Translations under genes and position numbers: made by a program
Notes under the pieces: model-generated
The model's input: only the letters and a program-made list of their open reading frames with translations
Told to the model about the DNA's origin: nothing
Databases searched by the model: none
NCBI RefSeq assembly: GCF_963678635.1
Contig: NC_087064.1
Span: 58,662,338-58,726,337, forward strand
From: Symsagittifera roscoffensis
Lineage: Eukaryota > Xenacoelomorpha > Acoela > Convolutidae
DNA: 64,000 nt
Direction: 5' to 3'
Shown: piece after piece, positions 55,201 through 64,000 of the stretch
How the letters are laid out: each line of letters opens with the position of its first letter
How positions within the stretch are numbered: position 1 is the first letter of the stretch

Positions 55201-57618
55201 GTTCAGTTTTGGCCTATATTATTGTTAACTTCTTCTGCAACTAAACATGGGCGAAGTCGTGTATATGTTGTTTTGAGCGCTATCATGGAAACATTGTAAG
55301 CACAGGAACCACAGTTATTTAATAAAAAGGTTCCATATGTCAATTAAATTTGGAAATTTGTTTTTAGTTATATTCTTGGTATTCCTTTCGATGAAAAAGA
55401 GAACTCCTCTTCATCCTCAAGTGGCATTGCGTATGTCTGGATTGGGTCCAAGTCTAATGAGTTCTTCCAGAAAGTGGCCAAGAAAGACGCAGAAAAGATA
55501 TATGGAACCATGGTGAGACATTACATAAGGTCTTTACACTAGTCAGTTTGCGAGTATTAGTGTAGTAGTACGATTTTTTTTCTAATCAGCTCGCAAATAA
55601 AAGTTTTCACTTATTTGGTGACTTTTTTGATATAACCACTATCTGTACCAGTGGACCGTTTCATAGCTTCTATTCTCTGCTTGATTTGTGGCTAGTGTTT
55701 GTAGTTTAGTAAGCGTCCGTGGCTGAGTGGTTAGAGCGTGAGACTCATATTTTCTAGGTCGCAGATCGAAACCGAGACCTAGCTGATTTTTTTTTATTTC
55801 GAGGCTTATTTCTACTTTTTGTTGCGTTTTATAGAGCTGTTTTTTGTGTTCTCGCTAGTATTTGCGAAGCGCAGCTTCGCCTCTGTGTCAGCTCTTCGAG
55901 ATAGATAAACAGGGATAGCCGGTTTCTGTGGAAGTAGCACTGATTGTTCCGACCATAGTCTTAAAAAATACAACATAGTTTTTCAAATAATTAAGAGTAA
56001 TGAACATAGTGAAGAGTCTTATATAGGTTTTGCTTATTTTTTTAAGGAAAAAATCTTAAAAGTCTCTAATAACTACAGATGTGCATTCATACATATTGAT
56101 GCACTTATGTATATATGTACTTTTTGAGTTCAATTGAATTTCATCTGCTGAAAGTGACGTAAATAGCACTCTCCAAATACGAAAGTGGAAAGGGCGCAAA
56201 AAAGCGTGAGCGATTTCTAGTTTCAAAAGTGGAATTTAATATTTAGGTTTTCAGCGGAATAAAAACTTTACCTGTTGATCCAGTTTTCAAGTTGGGTCAA
56301 TCTTATCAAAGAAGCGCCAATCATAAATTGTTCTTGAAACTCAAAGAGCTCAAAGGGCATCTATTTTTTTCTTTGAAGTTCGAAAGTTGAGATTTTTTCA
56401 ACTAAGTCAGTGTTTTTTTTGTTAACTTGCCTTCTTTACTTTTTTTCCAATCTTCGATTGGCTTAATTTGTCATTTTTTTGGCGTGGTGTGATAAAAGGA
56501 ACTGCACAAAAAAACTGGGGATTAGGTAGGAGGAGCTCTCAAGTAAAACTAAATTTTTCAAGTTAAGCTATTGTAAGCTTTTAAGCAGTTGAAATAAGAC
56601 TGCTCGCTCGCTTTATTCGCTCGAAATAAGACGAAAAATCAAAAAACCGGTTTTTCTCGAATCTGGGAAGTTTTTCGAAATTTTGTATAATGTTTGAATC
56701 ACGACTGTAAGTGCTTTAATATGATATATCACTCCACCCAGTCCGATCATTATTTGTGGTACCTGATTTTGCGTGGAAAACAAAAAAACTAAAACAGACT
56801 TGAATACCAAGTTCCTCCTCATTTTCAATGGTCGGAACAAAAAAGGAAAAGGACAAAGAAAAACAAAGCAAAACTAAAACACACCCGAATACAAAGTTCT
56901 TCCCCATTTTTCAAATGGTCGGAACAAAAAGCGAGACCATTATGAATCTATCACTCAATCGATTATTAGCAATAATTTATAGTATTGCCCAAAATTTATC
57001 GGCAGGAAAATGAAACAGGGTTGTTACTGGGCTTGTTTGTCATTGGGAAATCGTTGCATGAAATTTTGTTTAGAACTTCACTATTCAAGAAGTGTCTGAG
57101 GGAACTGAGCCACAGGATCTTTTCTGGGAGTTCCTTGGAGGGAAGCAGGCGTACGAGACTGACAACTCTTACGTCGCCAGCTGCCAACTGTTCAGGTGCT
57201 CCAATCTGCACGGTTTCTTTGGAGTCTCATTCAAGTTCAACGACTTCAGCCAGGTTATTACAATTATGGTTTGAAAGTAAAGCTGATCTACTAGTAAAAG
57301 TTTAAAACAAAGCGTGAATCAGGCAAACAAGGTCATCTCGTCTAAATAATAAATATATATTATGAATTGCAGGCCGATCTGACCCCGAGTGACGTCATGA
57401 TTCTGGACACTGGTACAAATGTCTATCTATGGTTGGGAGAAAATGCTTCCGACACAGTAGTTCGACTGGCATACAAATCTGCAGTCATGTACATGCAGTA
57501 CAGAGAAAGGAAGAAACCAGCTAAGCTGCTGGCGACCAAGCGAGGATTCGAACCGTGGCAGTTCCAGAGGGTGTTCCATGGATGGGCGCCGTGGCCTCCT
57601 CCTAAATTTATCAGATGA
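40297..57618 (+). CDS. FLII: Flightless-1 (leucine-rich repeats plus gelsolin-like domains)
   Basis: 23 exons joining in frame to about 1,330 residues (human FLII 1,269): 40297-40374, 40593-40709, 40998-41245, 41497-41661, 42167-42270, 42389-42505, 42584-42642, 42802-43044, 43773-43980, 45877-46069, 46365-46492, 46953-47005, 47089-47151, 47295-47448, 48208-48544, 48944-49056, 49550-49754, 52136-52364, 54274-54501, 54759-55138, 55368-55512, 57074-57253, 57373-57618. FLII is an actin-binding coregulator of the gelsolin superfamily. Leucine-rich repeats fill about residues 1-390, ending at [10 protein letters not shown]; a Gly/Ser-rich linker follows, then gelsolin-like repeats from about 510 ([36 protein letters not shown]) to the C-terminus. 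The intron after exon 14 starts with GC. An acidic, then Gly-rich insert lies in exon 19. Confidence 0.95.
43190..43370 (-). repeat. Dispersed repeat R2, inverted partial copy in FLII intron 8
   Basis: Reverse complement contains AAAACATCCGAATGCAAAGTTCCTCCCCATTTGCAATGGTCGGAGC, broken here as AAAACATCCGAATG and CAAAGTTCCTCCCC with ATGGTCGGAGC, matching 45335-45415 and 56755-56935. Confidence 0.6.
44935..45420 (+). repeat. Dispersed repeat R2 in FLII intron 9
   Basis: Contains GGCGTGGTGTGATAAA, AAACTGGGGA, the CTGCTCGCTCGCTTTATTCG block, GCTGATTTTGCGTGGAAAA and CATTTTTCAAATGGTCGGAA, in the same order as 56470-56935. No coding potential. Confidence 0.7.
47468..47965 (+). repeat. R1 interspersed repeat in FLII intron 14
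   Basis: Starts AGAGTTATGAACGTAGTGAAG and CTTATATAGGTC. It matches 55990-56475 closely, including GATGCA, TTATGTATATATG and CATCTGCTGAAAGTGACG, so the two form one subfamily. Confidence 0.75.
50245..50257 (+). repeat. Poly-G run of 13
   Basis: Thirteen consecutive G in FLII intron 17. Confidence 0.9.
50590..51210 (+). repeat. R1-related repeat sequence in FLII intron 17
   Basis: Near 50,610-50,665 is the family tail (GAAGCTCCGCTTCGCCTCTGTG). A second tail-like piece (TTGCGAAGCCCAGCTTCAC) lies near 50,835, followed by a diverged R1 body with GTTCACGCTCAAATTTATTTTTCACGG. Frames at 50514-50769 and 50833-51015 lie in it. Confidence 0.5.
51828..52025 (+). repeat. tRNA-derived SINE in FLII intron 17
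   Basis: Head: CGTCCGTGGCTGAGTGGTTAG with A-box TGGCTGAGTGG; B-box-like GTCGTAGATCAAATCC. The body contains CGAGGCTTATTTCTACTTTT, and the tail GTTTGCGAAGCGCAGTTTTG. Closely matches 55711-55895. Confidence 0.8.
52980..53860 (+). repeat. Degenerate tandem repeats in FLII intron 18
   Basis: At least four diverged units share AAAACTACCC(T/A)GCCAAAT, then a GAGATTAAGGGTTnAA-like block and a T(G/C)TTCC-type block before an AAGTTATGGCC or AAAAG end. Units start near 53,130, 53,295, 53,575 and 53,730, so spacing is irregular. Confidence 0.5.
53948..54235 (+). repeat. tRNA-derived SINE in FLII intron 18
   Basis: Head: GCGACCGTGGCGCAAACGTTA with a GAGATTCAAATCC B-box about 40 bases later, a different tRNA type from the SINE at 51828. 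It ends in the perfect hairpin GCGAAGC-GCA-GCTTCGC (54203-54219) and CTCTGTGTC, then a TATA-rich tail. The minus-strand frame 53996-54277 is part of it. Confidence 0.75.
54550..54641 (+). repeat. Direct repeat of about 33 bp in FLII intron 19
   Basis: AAAACCCAAATCGAG and TTCCATTTGAAG at 54550-54582 recur at 54609-54641 with four differences, 59 bases apart. Confidence 0.8.
55711..55895 (+). repeat. tRNA-derived SINE in FLII intron 21
   Basis: Same family as 51828-52025: CGTCCGTGGCTGAGTGGTTAG head, GTCGCAGATCGAAACC B-box, CGAGGCTTATTTCTACTTTT body, and the hairpin GCGAAGC-GCA-GCTTCGC at 55864-55880 followed by CTCTGTGTCAG. Confidence 0.85.
55990..56475 (+). repeat. R1 interspersed repeat in FLII intron 21
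   Basis: AGAGTAATGAACATAGTGAAG, CTTATATAGGTTTTGC, then the same body as 47468-47965 ending near TCTTCGATTGGC. Confidence 0.75.
56470..56935 (+). repeat. Dispersed repeat R2 in FLII intron 21, 3' part tandemly repeated
   Basis: GGCGTGGTGTGATAAAAGG, AAACTGGGGA, the CTGCTCGCTCGCTTTATTCG block, then ACCTGATTTTGCGTGGAAAAC and TTTTCAATGGTCGGAACAAA. The last part (CGAATACAAAGTTC, CATTTTTCAAATGGTCGGAA) appears a second time directly after. Confidence 0.7.
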
Positions 57619-57624
57619 AAAACG

Positions 57625-57630
57625 AATAAA
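57625..57630 (+). terminator. Polyadenylation signal of FLII
   Basis: AATAAA seven bases after the FLII stop codon. Confidence 0.65.
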
Positions 57631-57639
57631 TATCATTTA

Positions 57640-58440
57640 CAGAATTTACCGAGAAGGCCTGTGATGCTAAAAATTTAAAGTGACCAGAAATAATTTCTAG
57701 TCTTAAACTAACGTTCAAGATGTCAAAATTGAGATTCTCAATGGTCAAAAAAATTAACCTTGTGCTGAGCATGTAGTTTTTCTCAACTTTTTTTGAGTTA
57801 TATTAAGAAGAAATGAATTAATTGAATTTAATTTTTAAAAATCATCTCATCTAGTTAATTATTTCAAAATCGACATTGGTTTTATTCGAGAAATGCTTAT
57901 GTGATAAAATGAGTTAAATTTTTCCTTATTAACTCGCACACTTTTCTGCGCTCACGTTTTAACTGCGCTCACGATTGTAAATTTTCAGCATTCCCTGCGG
58001 AATGAAAAAATTCTTATTGGTCCAATTTTCTTTAATTGGGTTTGCTTTTCGAGAAAGTTTAAAGATTCTTGATATTCAAAGAGCCTTAACGTGGTGTATT
58101 TATATTCGAAATGCGAAAGTTGAAAATGTTTTGAAAAATGGTTTCCGTAAGTTTTTTGACTTTTCCAACTTTTCCATATTTCTGTTTTCTCTGTTTTGAG
58201 TGCCTGGTTTTTACTATTACTTGATGAGTGTTTAACTCTAATGCTTCAAAGTCCTGTGGTCCGCGTTTCGAATCTCGTAGTCGACTAAATCTTATTTTTT
58301 GTGTTATCTAGCTAATTGAAAGCCGCCTATACTAGTTTTTGTTTGTGTTCGTGGCTCGCAGCTTCGTATAGAGGCCTGTATACGTCCTCAATGCTTTTTT
58401 CTTTATTCCACAGAATTGTTCTTCCCAATTTTTTATAATC
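57640..58440. other. Region between FLII and the SH3BGRL3-like gene
   Basis: AT-rich, no coding exon recognised. A diverged R1-like stretch lies at about 57,940-58,170 (GGTCCAATTTTCTTTAATTGGG and AGCCTTAACG, each partial), then a B-box-like GTTTCGAATCTCG near 58,263 and a SINE-tail-like TCGCAGCTTCGTATAGAGG near 58,355. Confidence 0.5.
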
Positions 58441-58445
58441 ATTTC

Positions 58446-58447
58446 AG
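58446..58447 (+). other. Splice-acceptor-like site before the SH3BGRL3-like start
   Basis: TTTTTTATAATCATTTCAG, 127 bases before the ATG at 58575. Confidence 0.4.
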
Positions 58448-58574
58448 ATAGCACTGATTGTTATAAATCCGTTCTTTGCGACCTGTAACCTTCCTAGATC
58501 AGGACCCTCTTCCGGAAACTATCCATCAACTCTATCTCATCAAACATCATCTCTTAGAACCAGACGGGGCTATA

Positions 58575-60814
58575 ATGAGTTCTACTGGAATCAAAGTTTA
58601 CATCACGAGCGTGTCGGGTTGGTAACAGAGGTCCTCAAATATTTAATTCACTTGTAGATCTTTTGTATGGATAAACGAATCAATTGAGCAATCCCCCCTA
58701 AGGTACTTGAGACATGTTTATAACCACTCGAAATTAGTTTGAATGATATGAAATCATGAACCAGATTCTCCAACGAATGTGGAACGCCAAAGATAACAGA
58801 GTGGAAAAAGAATAATTAAACTGAGGCACATTAAGCGAACTTTTTGTCCTAAATGGAAAAAAGCTATTGCGTACATTAATAAGGTGCTGCAGAGAACATT
58901 TTTTTTGTATTCAGATATAAGGCTAGGGCAATAACCCTGGTAATGAGATAAAATGGTCGCCCAAACAAAAATTTGCAAAAAAAATATAAATTTCTGTATA
59001 AAAATTTTCTCGATATTCATGTAAAAGGAACTTCAGTCGGTCAATTGATTGCGTGCTATGAACACATCAACCATCTACTTGCGTTTGATAACGTCTTTTT
59101 GTAATATCTTACCGTTTTTGCTTGGGGTAGATAGCTCAATTGGTCACGGGGGGGGGGGGGGGGGGGCGAGATTGCTCAAATGATCCGATTAAACATTTTT
59201 ACTTAGAGAAATATGTAATAAATAAACCTTGCTTTAGCATGAATTCTCCATGCTTTCAAGGGTTAGTTAGTCTAGAAGTAAAGTGCATGTATTGAGCTCC
59301 TAAGGTTTCTTTTTAATTTCAGTTCTTTTCCATTGTTAAAAGGAAGGCTAACTCCACTACCGAACAGCAAATGTGTAAAGGTCTCGAAAAACGCGATGGA
59401 CTTCTTGTTTCGAAAGTGGAATTTAATTATCAGATTTCCCAGCGAAATAAAATGTCTACTTAATGATCCAGTGTTCTCAAATTGGGTTAATTTAATGAGA
59501 AAATTGTCAATTATAAATTTTTCTAGAAATTCGAAGAGGGTTAAGTCTTTCTATTTTTCCTCCGAAATTCGAAGTCATTTTTTTTTCTTTGCGTTCATTT
59601 CTTTTTTCCAACTGTGAGTTGGCTATGTTCTAATTTAGGCAGATTTTACTGTTATTGAAGGGTGTGTAATTTGTAAATATACTAACTCAGATATATTGTT
59701 TCATTTTTTTAAGTTTCTTTAGTGTGCTTGATTTTAGCTGATATTATATCATCCTACGCGTATTATATTTTGTCGTTTGAAAGGCAAAATTAGATATTTT
59801 GCTTTGTGTGTTTCAGTCAGGGTGTTGGGGATAATATCTGAGTTTCAAAACGTCGTAGATCTAAATTTTAAATCACAACAATTTTGTTTTTGACTCAAAT
59901 GGCGTCTACACAAGAATTGTCGGCATAGCTGCCGCTATGTAAATGCTTTTTAATGCTTATTTAACGCTGATGATTAATTAATCGATAAGTTTTCCTCAAA
60001 TTGAACATCGTTTGAGGTAATTGTATGAATTTTTTTAAGTCAAATTTATGAGATTTTTTTGAAAAAAATTATCGACTTTGTCTTCCGTCTCATTTTCTAT
60101 CTGCTAGATTGCAATGCTAATTTTGTTTTGTATTGCATGTGTTGCCAAGCTCCGTTTTGCCTCTGTCTTCATTGGTCCTTTTGCAGCCTGTTTTCGTTGC
60201 GATTTTTTTGTTTTTAGTTAGTTTTTTATATTTGAGCTTTTCTTTCATTGCAGGCAAGTGTGCGTATCTGATATTTGTATTCAGTGGCAGGTGCAGAAAG
60301 TTTTGATGGAGGATTTTTTTAAAAAATACAATGTAAAATCCTAAGTCTTAATCTTGAGTTGTCAATTTGAATTGCTCTGTTCTTTTACAGGCAGTCGCGA
60401 GGTGAAGAACAGAGTGGTTAAGATCCAAAACACTCTGACCAGCATGCGCATAGACTACGAGGAAGTGGATGTGGCCCTAGATGCCAAGTACCTGGAGGAC
60501 ATGCGGGCTAAGATGAACGACCACAAAGCAGTGGTGCCCCAGTTCTTCAAGGACGACCAGTACTTAGGCGTGAGTTTGAAAGACTCAGATTTTTTTTAAG
60601 GAAATGGTCCATGTAGATTGCTTTTTATTAGGGACTGGGACACAAGACTATTTCGATCTGATCCATGGAGCATGATTTGTTTTGATGATTTTTTGTATGC
60701 CTTCTAAAAACGAGAATTAATTTTGTAATTTTTTTGCTTTAGGATTACGAGGCCTTCCACAATGCTCTAGAGGATAGCAACCTGTTGGAATTTTTCCAGC
60801 TGTCCAAGGACTAA
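58575..60814 (+). CDS. SH3BGRL3: SH3BGRL3-like thioredoxin-fold protein
   Basis: Three exons, 58575-58617, 60391-60569 and 60743-60814, give 97 residues, about the length of human SH3BGRL3 (93). The first exon codes for only 14 residues plus one base, MSSTGIKVYITSVS. Junctions G|GTTGGT to TTACAG|GC and GGC|GTGAGT to TTTAG|GAT keep the frame. The family is a small cytosolic glutaredoxin-like fold without the catalytic cysteines; its molecular role is poorly defined. Family features: IKVYITSVSGSRE at the start, VVPQFFKDDQYLGDYEAF around the conserved cis-Pro and G-D-Y, and LLEFFQL at the end. No C-x2-C redox motif is present, as in the family. Intron 1 contains a long R1 copy and the 19-G run. 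Confidence 0.9.
59148..59166 (+). repeat. Poly-G run of 19
   Basis: Nineteen consecutive G, directly after a tRNA-A-box-like TAGCTCAATTGGTCAC. Confidence 0.9.
59310..60175 (+). repeat. R1 interspersed repeat, long copy in SH3BGRL3-like intron 1
   Basis: Starts at TTCAGTTCTTTTCCATTGTTA and follows the R1 order to CCAAGCTCCGTTTTGCCTCTG near 60,165. It matches 34125-34930 over most of its length, in diverged form. The frame at 59333-59617 lies in it. Confidence 0.65.
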
Positions 60815-61709
60815 ATGTCTCAATCATCATTTGATGTCAATCTTGGGCTCCACGCAGATTGTTCAATTGCCCTCACGTGACTCAAGACTTAATTTCTATT
60901 TTATACTTTCCGAAGATTTCTATTTATACCCAAAGAAAAATTGACCCTAGAAATTTCAAATATTAATGATGATAATATAATTAAAAATAAGTGATGAGCA
61001 ATGAAAAGATAACTAGATCATTTAATCAAGGATGTAAGCCTTTTTTGTCATAAATAAATTTTGAGGTGAATGAATCTACGAAAAATCATATATAAGTAAT
61101 CGAGACAAAAATTTTCACTGATTCATCACGTTGGGTTTAATAATAGCAAATTCAATTGCCATCCCAATAGCTCGAGCAATTCATTATATTTTCCCTTCTT
61201 AAATAATGCAAAAAAAAGAATTGAATGTCGCTGCTTAAAATGGATTTCAGAAATATTTAAGTCAGTTTATTGGAATCGCGCTTTTAATAATTGAACGAAA
61301 TAAAATTTCTGAATTTGATTTTCTTGATTAGAATTGAGAGACTATGTTGTTGCCTTTAGTCATTATTAGACACCATCTTTGAAACTGCGAGACTTGACCC
61401 TTGACATTAAAATTAGGAAATCAAACTTCAAATAAACTTGACAAATAAAACGTTGGCGTCAGTCTGAAATGCCCGTGGTCACAAAATTTGATCATAATAA
61501 ATGGCATCCAGGAAATGAACAAATTAGGCAATTTGAGAGGCAAAACAACTAGCAGTAGCGTTACGTTTCATCATTGTTGGTCATTTATTAAATTAAACAG
61601 GTTATTTGAATAGCGACTATTGTTTACAGCTGAAATTGCGTTGCCTCTGTTTACCGTTGAGTTATTTTTCGTTCAAAACCGATTGATCGCAGCTGGATTC
61701 GATTTCAAC
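60815..61709. other. Region downstream of the SH3BGRL3-like gene
   Basis: 3'-UTR and intergenic DNA; AATAAA at 61053-61058 is a likely polyadenylation signal. Nothing else was recognised. Confidence 0.5.
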
Positions 61710-61760
61710 ATGCTTTGTACAGATTGCTGCAAGAAGAAAGATGACGAGGAAAGGCTTACG
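61710..61760 (+). CDS. Candidate first coding exon of a further gene
   Basis: ATG followed by 17 codons, MLCTDCCKKKDDEERLT, ends exactly at a consensus donor, ACG|GTGAGT. A TTTACAG acceptor-like site lies about 80 bases upstream, and the frame is open from there. The Cys pairs near the N-terminus followed by basic residues could be lipidated or bind metal. I found no following exon in the remaining 2.2 kb, so this is weak; it could equally be chance. Confidence 0.25.
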
Positions 61761-61954
61761 GTGAGTCTTGTAATTTTTTTCTCCCGGTTAAGATGTTCTC
61801 TATGAATTTCATGCGAAGCTTGAGCAACCTTAATTTTCAACGAAGATTCCTAAATTTAAATTTGCTTCAAAAATCTGATACATGATCAAAACAATTCATT
61901 AACTTTTCAATCCAGGAAAAAAGGCCGAAAGTATGTAATTGCTGCGTGGTTGTA

Positions 61955-62676
61955 CAGTGCTGATTTAAATTATCCGGACAAAATGAATAAATCTTGAATT
62001 TCAAACACGATTTTCTCAAATTGGGTTAAGATCAGACAAAAAAATGGAGAAAACATAAGTTGCTTAGAATTTCATCAGAATTAATATGATGCAATTTTTT
62101 CTCCGAAATTTACAACCAAATTTTAAGCCCAAAAATAGGTCATTTTTGGTTTTTTCAGACATTCAAAAATTACGCTGAAAATACTTTGTTCGTTGATAAG
62201 GAATTTATATCACAATAAGCTTCTGTTACAGCCCAACAAAGTTGTACAAGGGTTGAATCTCCAAAAGTTTGTGTAAAGTGTTTTAAGTTTGTTTTTAATC
62301 AAAGATTTTGGGTTTTATATGGTAAAATTCACGTTTCTTGACAATCAAGCAAAATTGATTTCTCTTATACAGGTTTTTGGAGATTTAACCCTTCCAGAAC
62401 TTTGTTAGGCTGTGTAAGACGCTTCTTCTGATATATATTTCTCATCAATTAACAAAGTAGTTTCAGCAATATTTTTGATTGTCTGAAAAAGTCAAAATGA
62501 CCCATTTTTTGGGTAAAGTTTTGGTTGAGTATTTCGGAGAAAAAAATTGCACCATAATAATATTGATGAAATTCTAAGCAACTTTTGTTTTCTTCATTTT
62601 TTGTCTAATCTTAACCCAATTTGAGAAAAACGCGTTTGAAATTTCAATTTTGTCCGGATAATTTAAATCAGCACTG
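61955..62676. mobile_element. Tc1/mariner-like foldback element (non-autonomous)
   Basis: A large inverted repeat: the left arm, about 61955-62275, pairs with the right arm, about 62365-62676, with a loop near 90 bases. The ends are CAGTGCTGATTTAAATTATC and its complement, flanked on both sides by TA (61953-61954 and 62677-62678). A TA duplication and CAGT-type ends are typical of Tc1/mariner elements. No transposase frame is present; the minus-strand frame at 62574-62759 lies in the arm. Confidence 0.85.
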
Positions 62677-62678
62677 TA

Positions 62679-64000
62679 GAAAAGTTTTGCTTGAAGCACA
62701 TGATAACAACATTCATACAAAAAAATCATAGAATTGATCATCCCTGAACTAAAACACACTTGTGGACAAAATTATAAGTGAATGTTGTTTGTTTGATTCA
62801 CATTTTTTTGTTTGATTCACATTTTAATACCTAACTAAAATAGTGGAGAAAATTAAACTCAGGCATCAGGTTTTTTCTCTAAACTGCCTAGTTTTACAGA
62901 CCAGTTTAGACATTTTTTTATAGGATTAAATTATTTTAAACAAATTTTCACGAAGTTATTGAAATTTTTCTTCAAAGAATTACCAGTTTACTCGGAATTA
63001 CCAGTTAATTATGTTGCTTTCCAAGATGCACAGAATGTTCCGATCAAATTCATTAAAAAAACGGAAATCTTTTTTCAAATTAGTGTCACTTATAGTGGGT
63101 GGTGTAATTCGAAAACTATACAATCGAGTGGAAAAATAATAATTTGGGCATGATTGACAACATTTGCCTTTTGTCTCCAAAAATGATTAAGAATGAAAAT
63201 AAAAAAACATAAATAAATAAAAAGCAACTGCAAAAAAAATCAAAATTTTCTATTTTTTTGCTCATTATTTTGAAGTTTTAAAAAAAATACTTTTGCACAA
63301 AAAAAAGCCAAACGAAACATCCAAAATTCGTTTCTTGCAGTCAACAAAATGTTTTATCCCAAAAGTTTGAAATAACGGCAAGCTTCAAAATGACGCGCGT
63401 TACTCGATCACGTTACTTGCTCGAAATTAAAACTAAATCTTTAAGTTTTGAATTAGTTTTTCTTTTGCACTAGTGGAGACAAATTATTGAATTTTTTTTG
63501 ATGCCATTTGAGTCCACATGAAAAGGTTGCTGATAAGATTTATCAATGTGCCCATTAAATTGATATATCTCTGGTTCCTGATTTGATGAATGCTTGTACC
63601 TGGTTTTGTGGTACCCAAATGATGATTGTTTGTGGTGCCCGATTTTGCTTGAAACACAAAACAAAAAAACACCCGAATAGAAAGTTTCACCCCATTCAAC
63701 AATTCAATTCGAAGAAATTCAATGTTCTCACAGAAATTGTTTCACATGAAACGATCATATTTTTTACTACGCCGAGAGCAAATCATCCGATCCACTTTCT
63801 TTGAAGTTCGATCTCATTGAGTTTACCAGTAAGCTTCGGAAAACTCCAGTTTCCATTTTTTGCAATATTTTTGAGCCACAATTGTTTTTTCTCTGTTACT
63901 TGCTAAAATTCTCACGTCGTTGAGAAATTAATTCACAATTCCAAAGTATTTTTCCCGGCATTTTTGCCATTTTCAGAGATCTGTTTCACCATTTAGGTTT
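62679..64000. other. Right-end region without recognised genes
   Basis: AT-rich. A partial R2 copy lies at about 63,625-63,705 (CCCGATTTTGCTTGAAACAC, AACACCCGAATAGAAAG, CCCCATT). The frames listed here overlap on both strands or lie in repeats. It may be intron of the gene suggested at 61710. Confidence 0.5.

Overview
The window is nuclear DNA of an invertebrate animal. The host half is AT-rich, with spliced genes, introns of about 45 bp to 2.4 kb, GT-AG junctions plus one likely GC-AG junction, tRNA-derived SINEs and a foldback DNA transposon. I cannot fix the phylum. Compact same-strand genes with acceptor-like sites just before several start codons would fit a lineage with spliced-leader trans-splicing (for example tunicates, flatworms or some lophotrochozoans), but this is inference.

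Positions 1 to about 21,590 are a very large Ty3/gypsy-type retroelement on the + strand, visibly richer in GC than the host DNA. It has a leader with a 14-bp minisatellite, a gag (coiled coil, capsid-like region, zinc knuckle), a pol (protease, reverse transcriptase, RNase H, a long acidic linker, integrase with a GPY/F-like module) and, at the end of the integrase frame, a region resembling a TARG1/OARD1-type macrodomain. After a 490-bp gap comes a second coding block of about 8.9 kb, one reading frame crossed by two TGA codons. It encodes a coiled coil, an SGNH/GDSL hydrolase domain with its catalytic blocks, a second degenerate SGNH-like domain, and a long unrecognised remainder. No LTR pair is visible; the 5' LTR is probably left of the window. 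Four in-frame stops and one frame change interrupt gag-pol and the second block.

Positions 22,600 to 61,000 hold five host genes, all on the + strand: an inositol-trisphosphate 3-kinase family gene, ZW10 (kinetochore/ER-Golgi tethering protein) with a partial internal tandem triplication, a heterochromatin protein 1 gene (chromodomain plus chromoshadow), FLII (flightless-1, leucine-rich repeats plus gelsolin-like domains, 23 exons), and an SH3BGRL3-like gene. HP1 and FLII are only about 340 bp apart, and acceptor-like TTTCAG/CTTCAG sites lie 3 to 127 bp upstream of four start codons, so an operon-like arrangement is possible.

Introns and intergenic DNA carry tRNA-derived SINEs, a longer interspersed family (here called R1), a second family (R2), degenerate satellites and a 722-bp Tc1/mariner-like foldback element at 61,955-62,676. 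Several SINEs and R1 end in a related tail containing an inverted repeat, suggesting a shared retroposition machinery.
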